64,000 nt of DNA, taken from Flavobacteriaceae bacterium GF1. GTDB lineage: Bacteria > Bacteroidota > Bacteroidia > Flavobacteriales > Flavobacteriaceae. A program made the position numbers and the translations under genes. The first letter of the stretch is position 1, and the number at the start of each line of letters is the position of its first letter. Shown piece by piece: positions 1 to 8,288 of the stretch. The stretch covers positions 186,001 to 250,000 of the forward strand of contig WNKP01000001.1 in NCBI GenBank assembly GCA_009797885.1. The letters run 5' to 3'. The notes under the pieces are model-generated. The model made no database searches, was not told the DNA's origin, and worked only from the letters and a program-made list of their open reading frames with translations.

Positions 1-658
1 GATCCTTTATTTCTATGCCATTAAAATCCAATGCTTCCAAATAGCCCTTGGTCCGCTCCCTACCTATGCCCAGGTAGTCCAAAGTAGTGAGGAGGAGTAT
101 GTGCCGTCTTCCAATATCCACCAACTTCTGTGTAGCTATCCTGGCCGATTCCCTATCATTGACGATTACCTTATCACAGTCCACCTCTTCGACCACCCTA
201 TCAAAAAGTACAATCGGCATTCCCTGGTTGATAATCTCCTTTAAATGGTGGTAATCCTTTTTGAGCAGGGTCTCCTTGGCGATGGACACCATAAAACCGT
301 CCACACTGCCATTGACCATCATTTCCATATTAATGACCTCTTTGGCAAAAGATTCGTTGGACACGCCTATGACCACGGTATAGCCCCTTTCATTGGCCGT
401 TTGCTCCACTCCCGTCATGACCTTGGCAAAGAAGTGGTGGGTAATTTCCGGTATGATGAGACCTATGGTCTTGGTCCGCTGATTCTTTAAACTAAGCGCA
501 ATACTGTTGGGACGGTAGTTGTAAAACTTCGCAAAGGCCTGCACGGTATCGCGGGTCTCCTGACTAACATCCTTGTTGTTCTTCAATGCCTTCGATACCG
601 TGGAAATGGAAACATCCAATTCCCTAGCAATCTTCTTTAAAGTCATTTTTGGTTTCAT
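1..658 (-). CDS. LacI-family transcriptional regulator, C-terminal part outside the window
   Basis: About 219 codons are open from an ATG at 658 to the window edge, so the C-terminus is missing. Residues about 5-50 form a LacI helix-turn-helix (TLKKIARELDVSISTVSKAL), followed by the hinge (YNYRPNSIALSLK) and the start of a periplasmic-binding-protein-like sensor domain (IGLIIPEITHHFFAKV). It closely resembles the complete regulator at 12430-13458, including the NMEM-NGS-DGF stretch, so the two are paralogues. A second in-frame ATG lies at 646, but the paralogue also carries a few residues before its HTH, which favours 658. The gene is divergent from the SusC gene at 918. It probably controls that operon in response to a sugar such as a maltodextrin; the ligand is inferred from context only. 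Confidence 0.92.
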   Translation of the reverse strand, partial: MKPKMTLKKIARELDVSISTVSKALKNNKDVSQETRDTVQAFAKFYNYRPNSIALSLKNQRTKTIGLIIPEITHHFFAKVMTGVEQTANERGYTVVIGVSNESFAKEVINMEMMVNGSVDGFMVSIAKETLLKKDYHHLKEIINQGMPIVLFDRVVEEVDCDKVIVNDRESARIATQKLVDIGRRHILLLTTLDYLGIGRERTKGYLEALDFNGIEIKD

Positions 659-776
659 TCGAAGGATTCTTTGAGAAATACGAAATTAACAAAAAACGGA
701 CTGAAAAACAGGCTGTTTTTATCAACTACATAATTAAGGAGTGTTACTATTGAAAAATCAAAAAGTTATGCACCTG

Positions 777-786
777 AAAACGTTGT
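777..786. promoter_or_regulatory. Possible LacI-family half-palindromic operator
   Basis: The ten bases AAAACGTTGT are centred on CG and four of five base pairs are symmetric, the usual look of LacI-family operators. It lies between the divergent LacI gene and SusC gene, about 50 bases upstream of the candidate -7 box. Binding is inferred. Confidence 0.3.
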
Positions 787-797
787 AAATGGCAAAA

Positions 798-811
798 CTG
801 ACATTTGTCAG
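798..811. promoter_or_regulatory. Short perfect inverted repeat upstream of SusC
   Basis: CTGACA and TGTCAG form perfect 6-base arms around a two-base spacer, 23 bases before the candidate -7 box at 835. The position suits a regulator-binding site, but the sequence lacks the central CG typical of LacI operators, so the binding protein is unknown. Confidence 0.35.
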
Positions 812-834
812 TAAATTTTAACCTTCTCTTAAGA

Positions 835-842
835 TAGTTTTG
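835..842 (+). promoter_or_regulatory. Candidate Bacteroidota -7 promoter element (TAGTTTTG)
   Basis: The octamer fits TAnnTTTG exactly. No TTG was found at the usual upstream spacing. Transcription from here would start near 848 and give a leader of about 70 bases before the SusC ATG at 918. This also argues against a TTG start at 840, which would sit inside the promoter. Confidence 0.45.
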
Positions 843-917
843 GATTTTAAGAAGAAAAATGGGTGGGTAATATCACGCAAGTTAACCAATTTAAATAAAC
901 TAACTCATATTGATTTT

Positions 918-3900
918 ATGAAAAAACTCAAAAAGTTTTTCGCATTGTCACTCCTGTTGGTTCCGCTATGGGGATTCTCCCAGATAACCGTTACGGGAAA
1001 TGTGACCGAGGCCGCTACAGCCTTTCCCATTCCAGGGGCAAATGTATTGATCAAGGGTACGTTAACAGGTACTACTACGGATTTTGACGGTAATTATACG
1101 ATTGAGGCCAACCAAGGGGACATCCTGGTGTTCTCTTACATTGGTTTTACCGCTCAGGAAATTGCCGTAACGGGCAGTACACTAAACGTAGCCCTACAAG
1201 AATCGACCGAACAATTGGATGAGGTAGTGGTTATCGGTTATGGTACCACTACGGTAAAAGATGCCACAGGCTCGGTGGATTTGGTGACCACGGAAGATTT
1301 TAACCAGGGTGTTATTGTCTCAGCCGACCAGTTGCTTGTGGGTAGGGCCCCGGGGATACGGATAACCAACAATGGTGGTGCCCCGGATTCAGCGCCAAAC
1401 ATCAGGATCAGGAGTGGAGCCTCATTAAGTGCCAATAGCTCCCCATTGATCGTAATTGATGGAATCCCCATCGATTCCCGAAATGCTGCGGGGGTCTCCA
1501 ACCCACTTAACCTTATTAACCCCAATGACATTGAAAGCTTTAGTGTCCTAAAAGATGCCTCTGCATCTGCCATTTATGGATCCAGGGCTTCCAATGGGGT
1601 TATCATCATTACCACAAAAAAGGGAACCAGTGGAGAAGCCAAATTCAATTTTTCATCCAATATGTCCTTTGCTACGGTAACCGATCGAATTGATTTGCTG
1701 GATGGGGATGAATATGTGGATTTTATAGACGTCTACAGGAATGAACTTTCCCGATTGGATCCCAATGCTGCAACCCGATTGGGTGTGCCAGTGGGCTCGG
1801 TAGCCACGAGTGAACCAAGCCGGATCATAACCGTTTTGGACGAAGAGGGAAACGAAGTCCAGCGGGAAGTGTTCAATTCGGACTGGCAAGACGCCATTTA
1901 CAGAACGGCAATTACAGCAAATACGGATTTTAGCGTACGTGCCAACCTGTTCAATAAAATTCCCTTTCGGGCATCCCTGGGGTATAGCGATGTTCAAGGT
2001 GTAGTACGCACCAACGATTTGGAGCGGGTAACCGGTTCCATTAAGTTGACCCCGGTGCTATTTGACGATCACCTAAAAATCGATATCAATGCCAAAGGCA
2101 TCTACACCGAAAAAAATGCCGTCGATGAGGAAGGAGCCCTAGGAAATATTGTGCGCTACGACCCAACAAAACCGGTTTTTGATGCTAACTCCGCTTTTGG
2201 TGGCTTTTACAATCTGGTATCCGACGGTTCTGCCGGGGTAGTGGGCACCTTGCTTGGAGGAAGCAACCCCCTTGCGCTCCTTAACCAAAGATCAAGACCG
2301 GAAATCAATCGAAGGTTATTGGCCAATATTGAATTTGACTATAAGATGCATTTTCTTCCAGAACTGAGGGCCGTGTTGAATTTGGGAACAGAGGCCTCAA
2401 GGGCGCGTATAGAAGAGCGTTTTACGGACAATGCCATTTCCACCTACAGACAGGATAATGAAAATGGCGGTTTTGTGTTCAATCCCGGGGTAAATTATGA
2501 AGAAAACCAACATATTACCAACATTACTTCAGATGCCTACCTCGTCTATACCAAAAGTTTGGACAATAGCTTTTTACGAAATTTTGACGTTCAAGGTGGC
2601 TATGCCTATCAAAACTTTAAAAACGATGGGAACAAAGTACAGTACCGCTACAATGTGGACACTGGCCTTAGGGAAGTGGAGCCCAATCCCGGGAATCCCA
2701 ACAGGCGTTTTTTCAATGAATGGAATCTACAGTCCTTCTTTGGACGGGCCAACTTCAACTTTTTTGACAAATACCTCCTCACCCTATCCTATAGGCGGGA
2801 TGGTTCCTCACTATTTTTAGAGGACAAACGCTGGGGCGACTTCCCCGCAGCCGCTTTGGCATGGAAACTGAACGAGGAAAGCTTTTTGCAAAATGTTTCA
2901 TTCGTCAAAGTGCTAAAGCTACGTTTAGGTTGGGGACAAACCGGACAATCCGACATTGTGGATATTGACGGAGTTGGGTTTTATCCAGCCTTACCACTCT
3001 TTGATATCGGGGGCGGTGCCAGCCAATATTTGGATGGGGTGAACATCTATTCCGCCAGGCCGTTCAATCCGGATCTAACCTGGGAAACCACAACCACTTA
3101 CAATGCCGGTTTGGACTTCACCCTTTTTGATCGCGGATTACTTACCGGGTCTTTTGATATCTTCATGAGGGAGACCGAAGATTTATTGGTACAGGCTCCT
3201 GTAGCACCCGGGCAAGGATTTACCAACCTATTTCCACAGAACATTGGTTCTACGGAAGGGGAAGGTTTTGAACTTTCCTTGGAAGTAGCCCCTTTCCAAA
3301 CCGAGGACTTTTACCTAAGCCTAAACGGAAACGTGGCCTATAGTAGGACCGAGGTAACCGATTTGGATGGCCTGGATAGCATTGAGGCTTCAGAATCCGG
3401 TATCCCTGTGGGGACCGGTGTTTTCCTGGCCAGGCATGCCGTAGGCGAACAGGTGTATTCCGCATGGGTTTTTCGTCAGGTCTATGATGATGATGGCAGA
3501 CCCATATTGGGTTCTTTTGTAGACATCAATGGAGATGGCGAGATTACCAATGACGACCGATACTTTAGGGCACTTCGCCCCAATTGGACCTTTGGTTTTG
3601 GACTGAATGTCAATTATAAAAATTTGGATTTGGCAGCAACCTTTAGGGGTCAATTTGATGGACAAATTTACAATTCCAGACGTTTGACTTCAGGCTTTAT
3701 TGAAGCAGCCATTCCTACCGATGCACAAAGTTTGACCAATGTGTTGGATTTCTTTTCTGGCGCTGCGGATGACAGGTTCATCAATAGACAAGGTAATGTG
3801 CCATTTTCCGATTATTTTTTGGAAAGTGCCGCATTTCTCCGTTGTGAAAATATCACATTAGGTTATACCTTTAGGGAAATCCTTCCGGATGCTAACCTAA

Positions 3901-4037
3901 AAATCTTTACGGCGGTCAACAACGCATTTCTGATTACGGATTATGAAGGTCAGGATCCAGAAAACTTTAATGCCATTGACAATAATTTTTACCCAAGGCC
4001 TAGGACCTTTTCCCTTGGTTTGAATTTTGATTTTTAA
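918..4037 (+). CDS. SusC-like TonB-dependent outer-membrane transporter
   Basis: The protein is 1039 residues when started at ATG 918, which gives a clean signal peptide (MKKLKKFFALSLLLVPLWGFSQ). A longer frame opens at a TTG at 840, but that codon lies in a promoter-like element and adds an unlikely N-terminal tail. A carboxypeptidase-regulatory-like domain spans about residues 24-95 (DFDGNYTIEA). It is followed by LDEVVVIGYGT, a plug domain (LIVIDGIPI, ASAIYGSRASNGVIIITTKKG) and a barrel ending in LGLNFDF. SusC proteins form the barrel of a SusCD pump and import oligosaccharides using TonB energy. SusD follows 11 bases later, then two SusE/SusF-like lipoproteins and an amylase, so alpha-glucan oligosaccharides are the likely substrate. 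Confidence 0.96.
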   Translation: MKKLKKFFALSLLLVPLWGFSQITVTGNVTEAATAFPIPGANVLIKGTLTGTTTDFDGNYTIEANQGDILVFSYIGFTAQEIAVTGSTLNVALQESTEQLDEVVVIGYGTTTVKDATGSVDLVTTEDFNQGVIVSADQLLVGRAPGIRITNNGGAPDSAPNIRIRSGASLSANSSPLIVIDGIPIDSRNAAGVSNPLNLINPNDIESFSVLKDASASAIYGSRASNGVIIITTKKGTSGEAKFNFSSNMSFATVTDRIDLLDGDEYVDFIDVYRNELSRLDPNAATRLGVPVGSVATSEPSRIITVLDEEGNEVQREVFNSDWQDAIYRTAITANTDFSVRANLFNKIPFRASLGYSDVQGVVRTNDLERVTGSIKLTPVLFDDHLKIDINAKGIYTEKNAVDEEGALGNIVRYDPTKPVFDANSAFGGFYNLVSDGSAGVVGTLLGGSNPLALLNQRSRPEINRRLLANIEFDYKMHFLPELRAVLNLGTEASRARIEERFTDNAISTYRQDNENGGFVFNPGVNYEENQHITNITSDAYLVYTKSLDNSFLRNFDVQGGYAYQNFKNDGNKVQYRYNVDTGLREVEPNPGNPNRRFFNEWNLQSFFGRANFNFFDKYLLTLSYRRDGSSLFLEDKRWGDFPAAALAWKLNEESFLQNVSFVKVLKLRLGWGQTGQSDIVDIDGVGFYPALPLFDIGGGASQYLDGVNIYSARPFNPDLTWETTTTYNAGLDFTLFDRGLLTGSFDIFMRETEDLLVQAPVAPGQGFTNLFPQNIGSTEGEGFELSLEVAPFQTEDFYLSLNGNVAYSRTEVTDLDGLDSIEASESGIPVGTGVFLARHAVGEQVYSAWVFRQVYDDDGRPILGSFVDINGDGEITNDDRYFRALRPNWTFGFGLNVNYKNLDLAATFRGQFDGQIYNSRRLTSGFIEAAIPTDAQSLTNVLDFFSGAADDRFINRQGNVPFSDYFLESAAFLRCENITLGYTFREILPDANLKIFTAVNNAFLITDYEGQDPENFNAIDNNFYPRPRTFSLGLNFDF

Positions 4038-4048
4038 AAAAGTTACCT

Positions 4049-5611
4049 ATGAAAGATAAAATAAAGTTTAACACAATTTTACTCGTTTTGCTTGGCATCG
4101 GATTGGTTTCCTGTACTGGTGACCTGGACACCGAGCCTATTGTAGAGCAATCATTAGATCAGATATTGGACTCAGATCCCAATGCCGTGGATGGTATTCT
4201 ATCCAGAATTTATGCCTCTTACGCACTTTCTGGAATCGATGGTTCCGGCAGCCGTGACATCCTGGGGGATGATGCCGGGGAGTCTCCTTTTTTAAGGGGG
4301 ATTGTAAACCTACAGGATTTTTCAGCAGACGCCATGAAAAACCGCTGGGGGGATGATGGCCTGGACCAATTGACCACCACTACTGCATGGGACGAAAACA
4401 ACAAGTTTTTCCGTTACCTGTTCAATAGAATCTATTTTACGATCCCACAGTGCAACAACCTCTTGATCATTCTGGGCAGTAATGATTTTGAGGATGAAGA
4501 AGTGGTTGAGGCCGAAGTACGTTTCTTACGCGCATTGGCCTATTATTACCTCATAGATGTTTTTGGAAAAGGGGTATTGTCCACAGAGGAGAATTTTGGT
4601 GGCACCGACCTTTTGCCCGAGGTTTCCCGTACCGAGTTGTTCGATTATGTGGAAAGCGAGCTTTTGGCCATAGAACCCCTATTGGCAGAGACTCCAGTGG
4701 CTTACGGAAGGGCCGATAGGGCAGTCGGGCAAATGCTTTTGGCCAAATTATACCTTAATGCGGAAGTCTATACCGGAACCCAGCGTTATGCTGATGCCCT
4801 TACGTATATCAATAGGGTCATTGATGAAAGTGGCCACACCTTGGATCCAGATTTTATAAGGCTCTTTTCCGCAGACAACAACACCTCTCCGGAAATTATA
4901 TTCCCCATACTGGCAGATGCCGTGATAAGCCAGAGTTTTGGCAATACCACCTACCTGGTCAACGGAAGTTTAAGTACGGAAACCATGGACCCGAATGATT
5001 TTGGAGCAACAGCTGGTTGGACCGGCCATCGTTCCTCTCCAAACTGGTACGGCCTTTTTGGTTCGAGTGCCAATGCTTTGGCCAACTCCAATGACGTTAG
5101 GGCATCCCTGTTCTGGACTGAGGGCCATAACTTTGAAATGAACGATTATAGGACCTGGACGGATGGTTACCCTGCCACCAAGTTTAGAAACACCAATGCT
5201 GATGGATCGGGAAGCTCTACCGAATTTTCCAATACGGATTTCCCGCTTTTCCGTTTGGCAGATGCCTATCTTATGTACGCAGAGTGCGTATTGAGAGGTG
5301 CCGGCGGGGATGTAAACACGGCTTTGGGATATGTAAACGACATACGTTCAAGGGCCGGAGCAGAAACCATATTGGCCTCCGAGCTTACCTTGGATTTTAT
5401 TCTTGATGAAAGGGCCCGGGAACTGAATTTTGAAGGCCACCGACGCTCCGACCTCATTCGTTACGATCGGTTTACCGGTGGCACCTATATCTGGCCTTGG
5501 AAAGGCGGTGTGGCAAATGGAACTTCCATACCTGAGCATTACAACCTCTATCCCTTGCCCATTTCAGCCATACAGGCCAATCCGAACTTATCCCAAAATC
5601 CTGGTTTTTAA
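4049..5611 (+). CDS. SusD/RagB-like glycan-binding surface lipoprotein
   Basis: This is a 520-residue lipoprotein with lipobox LVSC (Cys22) followed by acidic residues (TGDLDTEP), as in Bacteroidota surface lipoproteins. The N-terminal helical part (RFLRALAYYYLIDVFG) and the C-terminal DERARELNFEGHRRSDLIRY stretch with the ending NPNLSQNPGF are hallmarks of the SusD family. SusD forms the lid of the SusC channel and captures glycan. Spacing of 11 bases from SusC and 13 bases to the next gene indicates one operon. Specificity for alpha-glucans is inferred from the neighbours. Confidence 0.96.
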   Translation: MKDKIKFNTILLVLLGIGLVSCTGDLDTEPIVEQSLDQILDSDPNAVDGILSRIYASYALSGIDGSGSRDILGDDAGESPFLRGIVNLQDFSADAMKNRWGDDGLDQLTTTTAWDENNKFFRYLFNRIYFTIPQCNNLLIILGSNDFEDEEVVEAEVRFLRALAYYYLIDVFGKGVLSTEENFGGTDLLPEVSRTELFDYVESELLAIEPLLAETPVAYGRADRAVGQMLLAKLYLNAEVYTGTQRYADALTYINRVIDESGHTLDPDFIRLFSADNNTSPEIIFPILADAVISQSFGNTTYLVNGSLSTETMDPNDFGATAGWTGHRSSPNWYGLFGSSANALANSNDVRASLFWTEGHNFEMNDYRTWTDGYPATKFRNTNADGSGSSTEFSNTDFPLFRLADAYLMYAECVLRGAGGDVNTALGYVNDIRSRAGAETILASELTLDFILDERARELNFEGHRRSDLIRYDRFTGGTYIWPWKGGVANGTSIPEHYNLYPLPISAIQANPNLSQNPGF

Positions 5612-5624
5612 AAATTAAGTAAAG

Positions 5625-6734
5625 ATGAAACAATTAAAAATCGCAATAGTAACGTTTGCAGTCCTTATTGGACTGGGTGCTTGTGAAGACAATGCAGAAT
5701 TGGTGACGGTTACCCCAGAAGATGGTTCAACATTATTGGAGGTAGATATTAGCACCATAGAACTGGACAGGGTAAATGTCACAAATCCTGTAATTACGTT
5801 GGTTTGGGATAATGCAAGTTATTCCGTACAGACCCCTATAAGCTATAGATTGGAGTTTGCCAGTGATGACACCTTTACGGATCCCGCTAGAAGCGCCGTA
5901 ATTACATCCAATTCAATCACCTTATCGGTTGATGAAGTAAACTCCTTTGCGAGTTCCGCGGGCCTACCTCCCTTTGAATGGAACAATCTGTTTATAAGGG
6001 TAGCCTCATTTCTGGGAAGTGTTCCCGGATCGGCAGCTACTTTTTCCAACGCCGTTAGCATTAATATTTTAACCTATTACAATTACCCCTTTGTTGATCA
6101 TTTTTTGGTTGGGCCGGCCAGTGCCTCTGGTTGGAACAACAATAACAACAATGCCGTAATGTTTAGGGATGCCAATAATCCTGGTCGGTTTGAATACACG
6201 GGGTTGTTTAATAGTGGTCCGTTAAAATTCTTGGAATTACGGGGATCTTGGGTACCACAGTACGGTGAAGGAGAGGAGGGAAATCTCACTTACCGGGCAG
6301 GAGAAAATGATGACGATCCTCCTGCCATCAATAACTTGGAAAGTATGGACGCAGGATATTATACCTTCTCAGTAGATGTTGATAGGCTCACTTTTACACT
6401 TTTGCCCTATGAGGAGACTCTCCCAACACCCCTAAACAGTTTAACCGTGAGCGGTTCCGCCCTTGCTGGCGAGGCCACCCTGACACAATACGAGGTAGAA
6501 GGAGAAACATTTGATGAATATATCTGGTACATTCCCAGTGTTCGTTTAATCCCTGGCGAGTTTACGTTTACGGCAAACGGCACTGATGTATGGGGCGGAA
6601 CCACCTTGTTCTCTGGAGTGGCCACACCTAGCGGAGGTCGTATCCCGGTTGATATTGAAGATGACTATGAGATTTGGTTCAACTCCATAACTGGTGACTA
6701 TCATCTTATTCCGATAAATCTTTCCCAATCCTAA
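5625..6734 (+). CDS. SusE-like outer-membrane starch-binding lipoprotein
   Basis: The 369-residue lipoprotein has lipobox LGAC (Cys20) followed by EDN. Residues about 45-130 resemble the SusE N-terminal immunoglobulin-like domain (ITLVWDNA, YRLEFASDDTF). The remainder has tryptophan-containing beta repeats like the carbohydrate-binding modules of SusE/SusF (FLELRGSWVPQYG; EIWFNSITGDYHLIP). Such proteins hold starch at the cell surface and are not catalytic. It shares its design with the next gene, which is 9 bases downstream, suggesting duplication inside the operon. Confidence 0.85.
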   Translation: MKQLKIAIVTFAVLIGLGACEDNAELVTVTPEDGSTLLEVDISTIELDRVNVTNPVITLVWDNASYSVQTPISYRLEFASDDTFTDPARSAVITSNSITLSVDEVNSFASSAGLPPFEWNNLFIRVASFLGSVPGSAATFSNAVSINILTYYNYPFVDHFLVGPASASGWNNNNNNAVMFRDANNPGRFEYTGLFNSGPLKFLELRGSWVPQYGEGEEGNLTYRAGENDDDPPAINNLESMDAGYYTFSVDVDRLTFTLLPYEETLPTPLNSLTVSGSALAGEATLTQYEVEGETFDEYIWYIPSVRLIPGEFTFTANGTDVWGGTTLFSGVATPSGGRIPVDIEDDYEIWFNSITGDYHLIPINLSQS

Positions 6735-6743
6735 AAGACAACA

Positions 6744-8225
6744 ATGATGAAAAAAATAGTAAAGCTACTAAGTCCATTAACCCTATTGTTGCTCCTATTT
6801 GTAGGATGCGAGGATGATGATCCCGATTTACAGGTCGTCCCGCTGCAGGAGGATAGTTTTGAACTCATTGTCCCAACCATAACCAACATTAACCTTAATT
6901 TTGCGTTGCCGGACAATCCTGCGTTTACGCTTTCGTGGAATGACGTTGCCTCCAGTGGGGCAACATACACCGTGGAGGCATCCGTAGAAGAAACATTTGC
7001 CTCACCCATCTCTTTGGGAACTACCCAAAACAGGACTTTCACCATGACCGTGGCAGAATTCAACCCCGTGGTCATTGGGGCCGGAGCAGAAGCCTTTTCC
7101 CCTTTTGTCCTTCATATGCGGGTTTCCAATGGATCTGAAACCACGGCGACCGTAAGTTATAGTGTATCGGCTTATACCGAGACCCCTCCCGAAATCTCAG
7201 GTCCCGATACGGGTACCGAGTTTGTGCTGTCCAGTTTCGATCCTGCCGCCATTGCGTTGACCATGCAGTTCAATGATCCCGATTTTGGGGAAGGCGACGT
7301 TGTAAGTGTAGACTACACTTTGGAATTTACGCTCCCAGACACCAATTTTGAGACGGTTTTTACAAGTGCTACCACCAATGAACGAAGCCTGGCGCTTACC
7401 CATGGTGAAATCAATACCATTGCATTGAGCTTGGGATTGACACCGGAACAAGCAGCTAATGTGGAGGTTCGTTTACGGGCAGTAATAGAAAGTGAGTCCG
7501 GAATGTTGGAACGTTTTTCCGAAACGATAATGATTTCCCTTACCCCCTATGATGCAACATATCCTTTTAGGGATCTTTTCATAGTAGGTAATGCAATAGA
7601 TTTAAATGGTAATGGGGAAGTTGACAACGGTGACTGGAATAATGACCTAAACAATCCACCATTGGTTAGAGACCCCGCAAACGCGAACAGATACCTTTAC
7701 AAAGGTCCCTTCAGTGGTGGATCGGGTGAAGGATTCAAATTATTGGAAATTAAGGGAGCATGGCAACCCCAATGGGGTCTTTCAAACGAAATCCTGGCTT
7801 CCAGCGAAGATTTAGGTTTTGAACCAGGAACATTATCAGTTCCTGCCAACGACTATTACGAGATTGAACTCGATATTGTCAACGCCACATTTACAGCTAC
7901 TCCCTATGATGTTAGTGGTGCCACTACTTACGCTACAATAGGAATTATTGGTAGTGCCACCCCCGGTGGTTGGGATGCCGATACCGACATGACGCAAGCG
8001 GCATTTAATCCGCACCTTTGGTTCATCAATGATATTGCATTGATAGATGGTGAAGTAAAGTTCAGGGCCGATAATGACTGGGCCGTGAACTGGGGTGGTG
8101 GAGTGGAATTCTCCAGCCTTGGTGACACAGGAAATGACAATATCCCGGTATCTGCCGAAACCTATGATGTTTGGTTCAACGATTTGGATGGAAGTTACAT
8201 CCTCATTCCAAATTTAAACGACTAG
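6744..8225 (+). CDS. SusE/SusF-like outer-membrane starch-binding lipoprotein, longer paralogue
   Basis: The 493-residue lipoprotein has lipobox FVGC (Cys22) followed by EDDDPD, an acidic surface-export-like signal. It carries two SusE-type Ig-like domains (about 40-130 and 145-265; both have FTLSW- or YTLEF-type strands). Two binding-module-like segments follow (KLLEIKGAWQPQWG; VWFNDLDGSYILIPN). The second repeats the ending of the preceding protein. The extra domains suggest more glucan-binding sites than its neighbour. A terminator follows 20 bases after the stop, so this is the last gene of the binding-protein part of the transcript. Start ATG 6744 is followed directly by a second ATG at 6747. 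Confidence 0.85.
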   Translation: MMKKIVKLLSPLTLLLLLFVGCEDDDPDLQVVPLQEDSFELIVPTITNINLNFALPDNPAFTLSWNDVASSGATYTVEASVEETFASPISLGTTQNRTFTMTVAEFNPVVIGAGAEAFSPFVLHMRVSNGSETTATVSYSVSAYTETPPEISGPDTGTEFVLSSFDPAAIALTMQFNDPDFGEGDVVSVDYTLEFTLPDTNFETVFTSATTNERSLALTHGEINTIALSLGLTPEQAANVEVRLRAVIESESGMLERFSETIMISLTPYDATYPFRDLFIVGNAIDLNGNGEVDNGDWNNDLNNPPLVRDPANANRYLYKGPFSGGSGEGFKLLEIKGAWQPQWGLSNEILASSEDLGFEPGTLSVPANDYYEIELDIVNATFTATPYDVSGATTYATIGIIGSATPGGWDADTDMTQAAFNPHLWFINDIALIDGEVKFRADNDWAVNWGGGVEFSSLGDTGNDNIPVSAETYDVWFNDLDGSYILIPNLND

Positions 8226-8245
8226 ATATTTCTTTTTGTGAATTT

Positions 8246-8274
8246 AAAAGGGCTGCAAAACAGCCCTTTTTTTT
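8246..8274 (+). terminator. Intrinsic terminator between binding proteins and amylase
   Basis: GGGCTG (8250-8255) pairs with CAGCCC (8261-8266) around a five-base loop, with an A-run before and eight T after. It lies 20 bases after the SusF-like stop and only 15 bases before the amylase ATG. Confidence 0.85.
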
Positions 8275-8288
8275 CCTATAAACCCAAC

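Noticed and set aside
840-917. N-terminal extension of SusC from a TTG start
   Set aside because: The TTG lies in a promoter-like octamer and the extension has no signal peptide; ATG 918 gives a normal one.
8238-8288. Start of the amylase at GTG 8238
   Set aside because: The segment spans the terminator hairpin, and a signal peptide begins at 8289.
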